A stretch of 64,000 bases of DNA from CAZEHS01 sp964649745 (GTDB taxonomy: Bacteria > Bacillota > Clostridia > Peptostreptococcales > Acidaminobacteraceae), in the NCBI GenBank assembly GCA_964649745.1, contig CAZYQI010000004.1:81733-145732 (forward strand), written 5' to 3'. The notes beneath the pieces were generated by a model. It was not told the origin of the DNA. It did not search any database and worked only from the letters and a program-made list of their open reading frames with translations. Below are positions 14,876-22,473 of this stretch, one piece after another; the first letter of the stretch is position 1, and every line of letters starts with the position of its first letter. Made by a program: the position numbers and the translations under genes.

Positions 14876-17737
14876 CTATTTACGTTTCATGAAAGCCCCG
14901 GCTGCTGCCAGGATTCCGCCGATGCCGTAGAACAGGCTGGCAGGAATTTCACCGGTTTTAGGAAGTACCGGTACCCCAAGGGCGATGACATCATCCGGAA
15001 CTTCTGCAAGTGCAGGCGCTGCTACAGGAGCAGGTACTACAGGTGCTGCAAGGGGTACTGCCGGTGCAGGGATGGTGGTAAGTACAGTGGGCGGGTCTGC
15101 TTTATCTCGCGTCGTCACGGTTGTTACCGTCGGTTGTTGCGGTGTTTCCGGTGTGGAGGGGCCACCGGGGGGAACAGACTCGGAGGCGATGGTGAAGTTC
15201 CAGTCCGTTTTCATCTTAAAACCTTTAAAAATGTTAGCGTAATAAGCTGATTCAACGGCCGAAGGTCCCACGCCCGGCAGTGGTTTTACTACAGGCATTT
15301 GCGGTCTTCCAATTTCCAAGGGACTTACAAGAACATAGTAGCTGTTTCCGGCTACAAAGTCCGGTCCGATATTAAGAACTACTTGGTTGGCTTTAATATA
15401 ACCACTGGATGTTTCCGTATTGATGGTAGGCTTCAGATGGAAAGTACCGACACCCTCCAGAGATTGAAACCTAGGCATTTCTAAATCGAGAGTGAAAATT
15501 TCAACAGGTGTGTCGTTTGATGCATTGTAGATCTCGAACGCCACTTCAGGTCGCTCGTATGGTGATGCATCCGCTCCTCTTTCATACATGAAATAAGGAT
15601 TTACATTACCGCTAAAGATCATCTTGAGATCCGTGTTTTTCGGAGCTTGCAGCTCATCGTCACGTGGGGTCAACTCCAGCAATAAGATTTGCTTCCACTG
15701 GGCAACAAGAACCACATTTTTAGCAGGCATCTTGAACTGGTCTTTAACTTGATAAACCTTTCCGAAAACAATGCCGTCAACATCATCGACTTCTTCAACA
15801 TCACCTTCAGCTTCAACATCAAGGGCCTTGTCTTTGTTGATTACATTTTTAGCTTTCCATCCTGCAAATTCAAAACCTGTTCTTACCGGAGCTCCTTTTA
15901 CAGTGACTACATCGTTGTAAAAGTGTTTTTCTAGCAGCGGCACAGTACCACCAGTATTGTGATTCCCGTCATAATTGAGCCCATATTCAACTTTTCCCCA
16001 CTGCGCTACCAGCGTAAGGGATTTCGCAGGCATAACGAACGTGTCCCCGCCGCGGTATATTATATTTTCATCAAAATTCTTCACCATCATTGCGGCCATA
16101 TCGCGTGTGGCTGGCGGAAGCTGCGCTTTCCATCCAAGAAATTTATGGCCTTTTTTAACCATGTTTTCTTGAGGTAGGACAGTTACAATATTTAGCTCTG
16201 TTGGGTCATCGGTTGGGTTCACCAACGGATAATGATTCGCCGGATCAACGGGAACATTGCCACCGGTGTTGCCATTGCCATCATAGAACACTTTATAATT
16301 ATCCGGTACTGTGATCACGCAGGTATCATTCTTACTGTTGTCTGCGTTAGACATTGCGGTTACTGTATATTGGCCGGAATCTGCACCGCTCTGAACTGTC
16401 ACAAGACCATTACCGTCTAGTGATACACCTGTAGCAGGGCTTATTCTCCAGTCAACCGATTTATCCTTAACGGTTTCTGGGTTTACGGTAGCGATAAGCT
16501 GCTTTGTTTGCCCGGGATAGAGAACACACTCATGTTCGTTGAGTGTAAGACTGGCGACCGGTATCAGCTTAAATTCAACGGTGACCGTTGCAGGTGCTGA
16601 TAGATTCGCAATTGCATAAGATGGATTAGAACCATTTGTAACGTTTGAGTCTAGCTTCCACTCCTTAACCTGGTAACCAGCTTCCGGAGTCGTACTGAAA
16701 AGTACACTCTTACCTTCCGCCACTTCTGAACCGGTCTTGATTGCAACACCGTCAACTGTTGCAGCGATAGAGCCATTCCCGCCTGTAACACTGAAATTTA
16801 CTGCGTGGAAAGGTTTACCAACATAGGTGAATGCTGCATCAGCGGTTTGTGAACTACCTAAAACCTCCCGGTTTCCGTTGGCATTAATTGAAAAGGATTG
16901 ATTGCCGTTACCTGCTACAAATCTTATTGTTCCTGACAGTGATGGATTCGCCTCATGACGAACAACAGTAAGCGTCGGAATCCAAATTTTTACGCCAAAA
17001 GGTAAGTGTTGGTAGTAGCCGCCTTTTTCAATGTGGTAATGCTTATTTGCTGAAAGCTCTGCATTAGAAATTGTTGAACCTGGCACACTCACATTTTTCA
17101 AATGAACAAAATCCGCGCCGGTATAGTAATCAAGCGGTATTATCTTTGAATATGTGTTTGTTACTCTAAAACTGAGAACATATTCCCTTCCTGTTTTCAG
17201 TTCCATTTCATTTTGGATACTACTGGTAACCCCCTCAGAGGTTACCGACTCTAAGGATAAACTCAGATAATTTGTGTCCCAAGGCATAGCTTGAGCGGAT
17301 ACTTCTTGCATTGCAATATCATTGGAAACAGCAGCTGCGTTCATTTGAATATTCACACCATCACCCTGGAGTGCTCTACTCTCAGGTAACGTGCTATCTG
17401 CTGGTATCTTGCCATCTGCTGGTGTCTTATCATCCACTGGTGTCTTGTCATCGGCTGGTGTCTTGTCATCTGCTGGTGTCTTGTCATCGGCTGGTGTCTT
17501 GTCATCTGCTGGTGTCTTGTCATCCACTGGTGTCTTGTCATCTGCTGGTGTCTTGTCATCCACTGGTGTCTTGTCATCTGCTGGTGTCTTGTCATCCACC
17601 GGAGTCGTTTTACCGATTTCTGTTACACCGCCTGATAACGTTTCCCCAAACGCCGTCATTCCAACCGGCATCCCCATCGTGAATACCAGCGACAGGATCA
17701 GGAGCATTGCAAACCATCTGCTCTTGATTTTTTTCAT
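14876..17737 (-). CDS. LPXTG-anchored surface protein with repeat stalk, Big and InlB-type repeats
   Basis: A 953-residue cell-wall protein. ATG 17737 has AGAGG 7 bases upstream (a GTG three codons earlier is less likely). After a signal peptide (to about residue 34) comes a region of about eleven tandem six-residue units of the type DDKTPA/V, then an adhesin-like part: an InlB B-repeat-like stretch, a bacterial Ig-like (Big_2) domain, two Listeria/Bacteroides-type repeats (YDGNGNTGG... and YDGNHNTGG..., each ending in LVAQW), and a Big_5-like domain. A Pro/Val-rich spacer leads to the sorting signal LPKTG (about residue 925), a hydrophobic helix and a basic tail. A sortase would link it to peptidoglycan; no sortase gene is in the window. 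It follows a small gene and the BTAD regulator and is likely under their control. Confidence 0.92.
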   Translation of the reverse strand: MKKIKSRWFAMLLILSLVFTMGMPVGMTAFGETLSGGVTEIGKTTPVDDKTPADDKTPVDDKTPADDKTPVDDKTPADDKTPADDKTPADDKTPADDKTPVDDKTPADGKIPADSTLPESRALQGDGVNIQMNAAAVSNDIAMQEVSAQAMPWDTNYLSLSLESVTSEGVTSSIQNEMELKTGREYVLSFRVTNTYSKIIPLDYYTGADFVHLKNVSVPGSTISNAELSANKHYHIEKGGYYQHLPFGVKIWIPTLTVVRHEANPSLSGTIRFVAGNGNQSFSINANGNREVLGSSQTADAAFTYVGKPFHAVNFSVTGGNGSIAATVDGVAIKTGSEVAEGKSVLFSTTPEAGYQVKEWKLDSNVTNGSNPSYAIANLSAPATVTVEFKLIPVASLTLNEHECVLYPGQTKQLIATVNPETVKDKSVDWRISPATGVSLDGNGLVTVQSGADSGQYTVTAMSNADNSKNDTCVITVPDNYKVFYDGNGNTGGNVPVDPANHYPLVNPTDDPTELNIVTVLPQENMVKKGHKFLGWKAQLPPATRDMAAMMVKNFDENIIYRGGDTFVMPAKSLTLVAQWGKVEYGLNYDGNHNTGGTVPLLEKHFYNDVVTVKGAPVRTGFEFAGWKAKNVINKDKALDVEAEGDVEEVDDVDGIVFGKVYQVKDQFKMPAKNVVLVAQWKQILLLELTPRDDELQAPKNTDLKMIFSGNVNPYFMYERGADASPYERPEVAFEIYNASNDTPVEIFTLDLEMPRFQSLEGVGTFHLKPTINTETSSGYIKANQVVLNIGPDFVAGNSYYVLVSPLEIGRPQMPVVKPLPGVGPSAVESAYYANIFKGFKMKTDWNFTIASESVPPGGPSTPETPQQPTVTTVTTRDKADPPTVLTTIPAPAVPLAAPVVPAPVAAPALAEVPDDVIALGVPVLPKTGEIPASLFYGIGGILAAAGAFMKRK
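17400..17605 (-). repeat. In-frame 18-bp tandem repeats in the LPXTG gene
   Basis: About eleven nearly identical 18-bp units code for the DDKTPA/DDKTPV hexapeptides. Two variants alternate irregularly, differing at the Ala/Val codon and a few neighbouring bases. Being a multiple of three, slippage would change stalk length without a frameshift. Confidence 0.9.
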
Positions 17738-17806
17738 AAATCGCACCTCTTTCTCTTTGTTGTTTTCCTAACCGTGACATCCAGTGTTACGCTTAAATCC
17801 CTGGCT

Positions 17807-18121
17807 CTAACCGCCTACCGCCTGAAGCTTCTGCTCATCTTCCCAGCTTCTTAGTTTCTCTGTTTCGGTGCAGCCGGTTTGAACGGCCTGGTTCATCAGG
17901 GTCAACATTTCCAGCTCACTTCGGAAGTGAACCTTCTGACCGGTATCCAACCACTGGATTGACCCCTGCCAGCTGTGATTTTCATGATGATGTATCGCTA
18001 TAAGAAAATTGGTGCCGCCGGCACCGGGCTTTGAGGTTGTACGGGTCAATGCGCGTTTCATTCCTTTGCTCCACCTCCTCGTCCTCGGATTTTCGTATCT
18101 GATCCGCTTATCTGTAACCAT
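17807..18121 (-). CDS. Small conserved-looking protein between BTAD regulator and adhesin
   Basis: About 104 residues with a very basic N-terminus and a core around IHHHENHSWQGSIQWLDTGQKVHFRSELEMLTLMNQAV. The core pattern WQGxxxW...FRSxxEMxxLM is one I associate with small proteins next to clostridial transcription regulators; no function is known. The start is uncertain: ATG 18121 lies 5 bases after GGAGG, and another candidate is ATG 18061 after AGGAGG at a longer distance. It is not a membrane protein. It lies 69 bases before the LPXTG gene and is likely cotranscribed with it from a promoter near 18140. Confidence 0.6.
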   Translation of the reverse strand: MVTDKRIRYENPRTRRWSKGMKRALTRTTSKPGAGGTNFLIAIHHHENHSWQGSIQWLDTGQKVHFRSELEMLTLMNQAVQTGCTETEKLRSWEDEQKLQAVGG

Positions 18122-18145
18122 CATATCCTCCGTCTGTGATATTCC

Positions 18146-18174
18146 GCGAACATCTCTGTGACATCTGTGTGACA
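18146..18174 (-). promoter_or_regulatory. Candidate BTAD/SARP operator: direct repeats at 11-bp pitch
   Basis: On the minus strand the heptamer TGTCACA occurs twice (complement of 18168-18174 and 18157-18163), exactly 11 bp apart, with a poor third unit 11 bp further on. SARP regulators with a BTAD domain bind heptamer direct repeats spaced 11 bp just upstream of the -10 box. An AATATC-like -10 follows. The repeats lie between the BTAD gene's terminator and the small-protein/adhesin pair. Confidence 0.5.
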
Positions 18175-18190
18175 CGCTGAAAATGAGCAA

Positions 18191-18219
18191 GAAAAAAGCC
18201 CCATCCGAAGATGACGCTT
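18191..18219 (-). terminator. Terminator after the BTAD regulator
   Basis: A stem with arms 18210-18219 and 18196-18205 (AAGC..CATC with GATG..GCTT, two central mismatches), followed on the minus strand by at least six T. It separates the regulator from the next gene, which must then have its own promoter. Confidence 0.7.
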
Positions 18220-18244
18220 TGGTGATAATTGTTGCATACCATAT

Positions 18245-19486
18245 CTAAATTGTTCTTGCATCTGCTAATCCCTGCTGCATTTCAGCGGTCAAGTGTGTGA
18301 TTTGGCTTATCTCCACCGCAGCGTTTTCACAGTTGCCCTTCAGCACCCGTTTCAGTACTTTTTCGGTCAACCCCGCGTCCACCCCCGGGAGCAACACCAC
18401 AAACTGATTGTCGTTCCACCGTGTAAAGGTATCTCCCATTCGCAGCTGCTCCGTCAATTGGCTCTTGATGCAGTTCATCTGCAATTCCCTTTGGGAAGAG
18501 GTAAAGTCCCTTCTCGGTACCGATGTCAGCAACCCGATGCTGAAGGATGCTCCCGATCGCTGGCACCGTCGGCGTTCCAGCTCATAAATGGATTTGAACA
18601 CTTCGAATTCGCAGTAAAATGCATTCTCCAGTATGGCATCGGCTTCCAGGGCTTCATTCAGATCAATTCCGGAAGCGACATCTGCAGGGGTTTTCAAAAG
18701 GGTTTTATAGAGAGTACGCATCTCAACAGAGGGCTTGATCCCCATTTCCCGATAATAAAAACCGGTTATATACTCGTAGTGCTCCAGAGCCTGCTTGCTG
18801 TCACCGCAAGCCCTCAGGGCATCCATCAGGTTCAGGTGAAAGGCCTCTTCGTAGATATCGATTTGTATTGCTTCCTGGCACAGGGACAGAATGGCATCAT
18901 GCCTGCCGGATTCCTTCAGCAATTCAATCGCATTTATCACGGTGTTCAGGTACAGCCGTCTGAGATGGTTTCTGATTGGGAATACCCAATGTTGTTCGGC
19001 ACACTCCGGCAGGTAGTCTCCTTTATACAGCTGCAACGCCTGTTGGTACAGCACCAGGGCGTTTTGAGGCGCCGTTTCCCGAAGAATATCCCCCTGTTTG
19101 ACAAGGCCTTCAAAAACACCTGCATCCAACTGCATCGACAGACTGCTGTTCCATCGATAATAGCCATTGGAAAACACAAGAGTGCGCTCACACTCGGCAG
19201 AGTCTTCTTCATCCAGAGTCTGCTTCAACCGATGCATCTGCCGTCGAAGGGTGCTGCGAAGATCATTGTATTCCTCTGCAACCCAGAGCTGGTCCATCAG
19301 CCCCTCCGGTGTGAAGGACCGTTCCCGGTGGGTCAACATAAATTTATAAAGCTCCCATATCTTTTTCGCACCAGGGGAAGACATCACCAATGAACGTCCG
19401 TCCTTAACAACGTCGAATCGCCCCAGTGTATCAATTTTAAATTGAACAGGCCTTTCGCCCGTAAATCCCTTGGGTAAACCTGACAT
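18245..19486 (-). CDS. BTAD (SARP-like) transcription regulator with degenerate GGDEF-like C-terminus
   Basis: A 413-residue regulator. Residues about 15-105 form an OmpR-type winged helix (LWVAEEYNDLRSTLRRQMHRLK); about 110-265 form the bacterial transcriptional activator domain made of TPR-like helices (KGDYLPECAEQHW...YYREMGIKPSVEMR). The C-terminal 130 residues read like a GGDEF domain whose active motif has decayed: the context R-W-xxxxx-FVVLLPG is kept, but GGDEF is replaced by NDNQF, so no cyclase activity is expected. The gene sits behind a c-di-GMP-I riboswitch with a terminator, so its expression should depend on c-di-GMP. The downstream adhesin operon, with SARP-type repeats in its promoter, is the likely target. 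Confidence 0.82.
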   Translation of the reverse strand: MSGLPKGFTGERPVQFKIDTLGRFDVVKDGRSLVMSSPGAKKIWELYKFMLTHRERSFTPEGLMDQLWVAEEYNDLRSTLRRQMHRLKQTLDEEDSAECERTLVFSNGYYRWNSSLSMQLDAGVFEGLVKQGDILRETAPQNALVLYQQALQLYKGDYLPECAEQHWVFPIRNHLRRLYLNTVINAIELLKESGRHDAILSLCQEAIQIDIYEEAFHLNLMDALRACGDSKQALEHYEYITGFYYREMGIKPSVEMRTLYKTLLKTPADVASGIDLNEALEADAILENAFYCEFEVFKSIYELERRRCQRSGASFSIGLLTSVPRRDFTSSQRELQMNCIKSQLTEQLRMGDTFTRWNDNQFVVLLPGVDAGLTEKVLKRVLKGNCENAAVEISQITHLTAEMQQGLADARTI

Positions 19487-19600
19487 TGTTTATGGTGCTC
19501 CTTCTATCGTAATCAAAACGATCTGCTATAAATTTTACTTGATTTGAAGAAGACTTCATATCACCCGATGGGTGACTTTAAGCGGAAGATTTCAAAAAAC

Positions 19601-19631
19601 AAAAAACTGCTTTGAATGATATTCAAAGCAG
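19601..19631 (-). terminator. Riboswitch-controlled terminator before the BTAD gene
   Basis: On the minus strand a perfect 11-bp stem (CTGCTTTGAAT/ATTCAAAGCAG) is followed by six T. Its first arm shares four bases with the 3' end of the aptamer, the usual arrangement of an expression platform. Confidence 0.85.
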
Positions 19632-19704
19632 CTGAACCACCTTTGCATGGGTATGCTTTAGGCTTCAAGCTTTGCGTCGCAGCCTTTCGGCTGTTTTGCC
19701 CTTA
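19628..19704 (-). ncRNA. c-di-GMP-I (GEMM-I) riboswitch
   Basis: On the minus strand GGGCAAA, a CAGCC-GAAA-GGCTG hairpin, the invariant GACGCAAAGC, then GCCTAAAGC follow one another as in the Vc2-type aptamer of V. cholerae. The 3' third (CATGCAAAGGTGGTTCAGC) is less typical, so a variant is possible. It is followed directly by a terminator and lies 115-220 bases before the BTAD regulator gene. Confidence 0.82.
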
Positions 19705-19737
19705 TGTTTTATACATACACAATGTTAAATTACTCAA

Positions 19738-19766
19738 ATTATACCATCCGCGCTCCCTGTGCACAA
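19738..19766 (-). promoter_or_regulatory. Sigma-A promoter before riboswitch and BTAD gene
   Basis: TTGTGC (complement of 19761-19766), a 17-base spacer and TATAAT (complement of 19738-19743) give a start point about 30 bases before the aptamer. A second TATAAT (complement of 19771-19776) lies upstream with a poor -35 box. Confidence 0.7.
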
Positions 19767-19812
19767 TAGTATTATACGTTAAGCCCTCTATTTAGTTCGC
19801 TTGAATTAACCA

Positions 19813-19841
19813 TTCGACAAATTTCGACAAATTTCGACAAA
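19813..19841 (-). promoter_or_regulatory. Three tandem Spo0A-box-like sequences
   Basis: On the minus strand TTTGTCGAA occurs three times at an exact 10-bp pitch. This equals the consensus Spo0A (0A) box core TGTCGAA. The array lies upstream of the two candidate promoters of the riboswitch-BTAD transcript. Nearby text (19860-19885) resembles dispersed REP-like sequence, so the array could instead be part of a mobile repeat. Confidence 0.45.
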
Positions 19842-19992
19842 CTTATGCCCCTGTATTTCCTTAATGACACCGGGTCTGGCCCCTTCTCATTTTTGAATTG
19901 TAAGGACGAAATATCATTCATTCCTTTGTTGCCGGATGAAAACGTTTCCCATAGTTTTATTAGAGACCTCAGCCTTTGAAATTGCATTATTC

Positions 19993-20021
19993 TTGACAAA
20001 TCTCCTGAATACGATTACTAT
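19993..20021 (+). promoter_or_regulatory. Promoter of the cold-shock gene
   Basis: TTGACA (19993-19998), a 17-base spacer and TACTAT (20016-20021). Transcription would start near 20028, giving a leader of about 118 bases before ATG 20146. Long 5' leaders are usual for cold-shock genes, where RNA folding adjusts translation. Confidence 0.7.
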
Positions 20022-20145
20022 GATGGTGTAGTGCTTTTGGAGTTGGTTCACAGATTATAGCGTTAGTGCCATGTGCCGTTGCTGAGTATCGTGTGAATAG
20101 ATTCTCCAGGCTCTATCAAAACACTAATAACTGGAGGATTCAACA

Positions 20146-20346
20146 ATGACACAGGGAACAGTAAAATGGTTCAACTCAGAAAAAGGTTATGGCTTTATTT
20201 CCGTAGACGGCGGAGCTGATGTATTCGTACACTTCAGCGCAATCCAAGGTGACGGCTTCAAAACACTTGACGAAGGTCAACGTGTTGAGTTCGACATCAC
20301 TCAAGGATCCCGTGGTCCCCAAGCTGAGAACGTAGTAAAACTGTAA
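20146..20346 (+). CDS. cspA: Cold-shock protein, CspA family
   Basis: A 66-residue single cold-shock domain with both RNA-binding motifs intact: RNP1 KGYGFISV (residues 13-20) and RNP2 VFVHFSAI (about 26-33). Such proteins bind single-stranded RNA and DNA and act as RNA chaperones. TGGAGG precedes the ATG. The gene is a single unit with its own promoter and terminator. Confidence 0.96.
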   Translation: MTQGTVKWFNSEKGYGFISVDGGADVFVHFSAIQGDGFKTLDEGQRVEFDITQGSRGPQAENVVKL

Positions 20347-20360
20347 TTGAATTGCTGATT

Positions 20361-20386
20361 AAGGCCATCTGCGGATGGCCTTTTTT
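20361..20386 (+). terminator. Terminator of cspA
   Basis: A 9-bp stem AAGGCCATC/GATGGCCTT with a 4-base loop followed by six T. It ends 10 bases before the convergent pilin-hydrolase gene. Confidence 0.88.
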
Positions 20387-20395
20387 ATTTGCTCC

Positions 20396-21280
20396 TTAGT
20401 CATGAACGTAGAATACCAAGGTTTGCATCTTATCTTTGCTGAACACCTTATTAAGAGGGATATAATTGCTGGGGCGCCTCCCTGCCTGAGCAACGTAGGT
20501 CTCTTCTGGCTCACCGCCGTGATTCGTATCATAGGGGCGAAGTACGACGATATGTCCGGAGCTCCCCTCCTCGGGATTTTTCCAAATGGCAACAGCGGGT
20601 TTTCCGTTGTTGGCCGCAGCTTTTGCCTCCTGTTCCCCCACCTGTCGATATCCGATTACATCTGCGTTCATCCGCATCCAATCATACAGTGTATTTACAT
20701 TGATTTCAAAAGCCAGTCTCGCATTTTCCGAATATGAAATCTTCCGGTTATATCGGTAGGGCATGTTGGTTTTCCGGTTTAACCAGTGGGGAATTTCCGC
20801 GTTCATTGCAGCGGTCACATCCCACGCGAATATGTTGCAATATGTGCTGAACAGGCCGGGTTGATAGCGTTTTTCGGCTTCGACAGCGAATTGATCCAAC
20901 ACAGCGTTCAGGGCTGTGTGATTTCGATTTTGTGCATCATTTCGAAGCGCTGCATCGACAGGCATGGCCCTTCCGGCAGAAAAAAAGCTCTTTATGGGGG
21001 TAATAACCGTCCTTTCAATAACGCCTCCCAAACCGGAGGGAAATCCGCCGGCTTCCTCTGCCACAGCGCTGTGTTTTTTTGCTGCCTTGATTTTTCCACC
21101 AAAGGTCATGATCTCAACAGAATGAGTCCTATTAAACTCGGCTTTTACAGCCCTGTCGGTGAACCCATTAAGATTATCCCGATAAATGAGTGCCACTGAA
21201 ACCAGCGCCGCTAGGATTATGATCAGTTCAACAGTGGTCATACCACCGTGTTTTGAAAGGTGCTTCCAATGCGTCTTCAC
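20396..21280 (-). CDS. Flp-type prepilin segment fused to a papain-like (CHAP/NlpC-like) hydrolase domain
   Basis: A 294-residue protein, the last gene of the Tad locus. The N-terminus is a real type IVb prepilin signal: a basic leader ending in Gly-Gly (residues 12-13), Glu at +5 of the mature part and a hydrophobic helix (TVELIIILAALVSVALI) almost identical to that of the Flp pilin at 36706-36882. The helix is followed by about 100 linker residues and then a domain with Cys148 in TYCNIFAWD and His243 in GSSGHIVVLRP, the order and spacing of papain-like amidases/endopeptidases. A Gln or Asn near 265 could complete the site. The GTG start at 21280 has GGAGAGG 7 bases upstream. It would be cut by one of the three prepilin peptidases and shown on or near the pilus, where it could open peptidoglycan. 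The enzyme role is inferred from motifs. Confidence 0.75.
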   Translation of the reverse strand: MKTHWKHLSKHGGMTTVELIIILAALVSVALIYRDNLNGFTDRAVKAEFNRTHSVEIMTFGGKIKAAKKHSAVAEEAGGFPSGLGGVIERTVITPIKSFFSAGRAMPVDAALRNDAQNRNHTALNAVLDQFAVEAEKRYQPGLFSTYCNIFAWDVTAAMNAEIPHWLNRKTNMPYRYNRKISYSENARLAFEINVNTLYDWMRMNADVIGYRQVGEQEAKAAANNGKPAVAIWKNPEEGSSGHIVVLRPYDTNHGGEPEETYVAQAGRRPSNYIPLNKVFSKDKMQTLVFYVHD

Positions 21281-21322
21281 AAATAAACCTCTCCGACGGA
21301 TACGTCGTGCTCTGCCTGTACA

Positions 21323-21856
21323 TCATATAATTTGAGGTATTATACGGTTGCTGCTCAGCATAAACCAGACCAACGCGCCGAAAACTGCCAGAGCAAAAGG
21401 CACAGCCGCGCCTTGCTCCATACGGCTGAAGTCCTGATACGGCAGCAGTCTCTCTGCAATTACACAGGCCTTCAGATAAACCCAAAGCCGTTTAAATCGA
21501 TAAATGCAATTTTTATAAAGAACCATGACAACAATGGCCATCAGCCCCCCGCTGAGGATTGATAACAGGATGAGTCTGGCACTGCTTTCATAACCAAGCC
21601 ATGCTCCCAAGGCCATCAGAAGTTTTATGTCTCCCGCGCCGAACAGCCGCATTGCATAAGTGGGAAACAGTATCAGGGGCAACAGGCCACCCATCGCCGC
21701 ACCCATGAACCCAGCAAGACCCTGTTCCGACAGATTCCATATCAGTCCCAGAAAAAAAGCCGGGAACACAAGGCGATTGCTAACCTTCCCACACGTTAAA
21801 TCATTCACGGCGGCAAATGCCGATATACCCAAACAAACAGCACCGTCAACAGGCAT
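21323..21856 (-). CDS. tadV: Prepilin peptidase, A24 family (TadV/CpaA type)
   Basis: A 177-residue membrane peptidase with five or six membrane helices and both catalytic aspartates of the A24 family: the first in NDLTCGKVSN (about residue 19) and the second in GAGDIK (about 75). It lacks the N-methylase domain of PilD, as is usual for TadV. It would remove the leader of Flp pilins and TadE-like pseudopilins. A further 45 residues after the last core helix are unusual. It is one of three A24 genes in this locus. ATG 21856 has GGAGG somewhat far upstream. Confidence 0.88.
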   Translation of the reverse strand: MPVDGAVCLGISAFAAVNDLTCGKVSNRLVFPAFFLGLIWNLSEQGLAGFMGAAMGGLLPLILFPTYAMRLFGAGDIKLLMALGAWLGYESSARLILLSILSGGLMAIVVMVLYKNCIYRFKRLWVYLKACVIAERLLPYQDFSRMEQGAAVPFALAVFGALVWFMLSSNRIIPQII

Positions 21857-21987
21857 CTACACTCATCACCTCCCCCTTGTTTTATTCCTGCAATGGAACT
21901 GCAGGTTCCTTTGATGAAAAATCATCTCCATAAAACGGTCCTTCGGCCAGCTGCGGTTTCCACCTCGGCTGATTAATAACAGCGTTT

Positions 21988-22473
21988 TCACAGCATGCCC
22001 GATGCAAGCACTACCGATATCCCATATGCTGCAATAATCACCAGGCCACCTGTTACATGCACCGCTTCCCGTGGAGCATGACCCGGGGTCAGAATATCCC
22101 ACTTCAGCAATTGAATCAGACTCCACAGACCCTCCCGGTGTGCATAGTGAAGCATCCCCAGGAGGGCCGAGATTAAAAATATCATGAGAATGAACACCTC
22201 TGATGCCTTCATATCCATGAACATCAGACAGCCCACAACCAGCTTCATGTCCCCGCCCCCAATCCGCATGGTTTTCATTCGAGTACTCAGAAACGCGTAT
22301 AGGAACAGCCCCCCCAGGCAGCCTGCCAAGCCAATCATTCCATTGCTTTGCAACTGTGAAGCCAATCCCAACAGAATAAGGGGATACGTAACGGCGTTCC
22401 CAATTTTACGTGTACGGATGTCTGTATACAGAGCCCACAGTAAAAATGGCAGTGGAATCAAGGGGTTTGTCAT
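21988..22473 (-). CDS. Second prepilin peptidase, A24 family
   Basis: A 161-residue membrane protein with the A24 signature: Asp in YTDIRTRKIGN (about residue 18) and Asp in GGGDMK (about 74). The second half differs from the first TadV, which suggests a different substrate choice. ATG 22473 overlaps the stop of the preceding TadE-like gene by one base (TGATG), so translation is coupled. A gap of 131 bases with no visible gene separates it from the next gene. Confidence 0.85.
   Translation of the reverse strand: MTNPLIPLPFLLWALYTDIRTRKIGNAVTYPLILLGLASQLQSNGMIGLAGCLGGLFLYAFLSTRMKTMRIGGGDMKLVVGCLMFMDMKASEVFILMIFLISALLGMLHYAHREGLWSLIQLLKWDILTPGHAPREAVHVTGGLVIIAAYGISVVLASGML

Noticed and set aside
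17400..17605. Regular repeats that at first look like a CRISPR array
   Set aside because: The 18-bp units are directly adjacent without unique spacers and code for DDKTPA/V hexapeptides in frame inside the LPXTG gene.
19772..19999. 75-codon frame on the minus strand between cspA and the riboswitch
   Set aside because: No ribosome site; it runs through the Spo0A-like boxes and REP-like text. It might be a worn transposase remnant, but nothing supports a gene.
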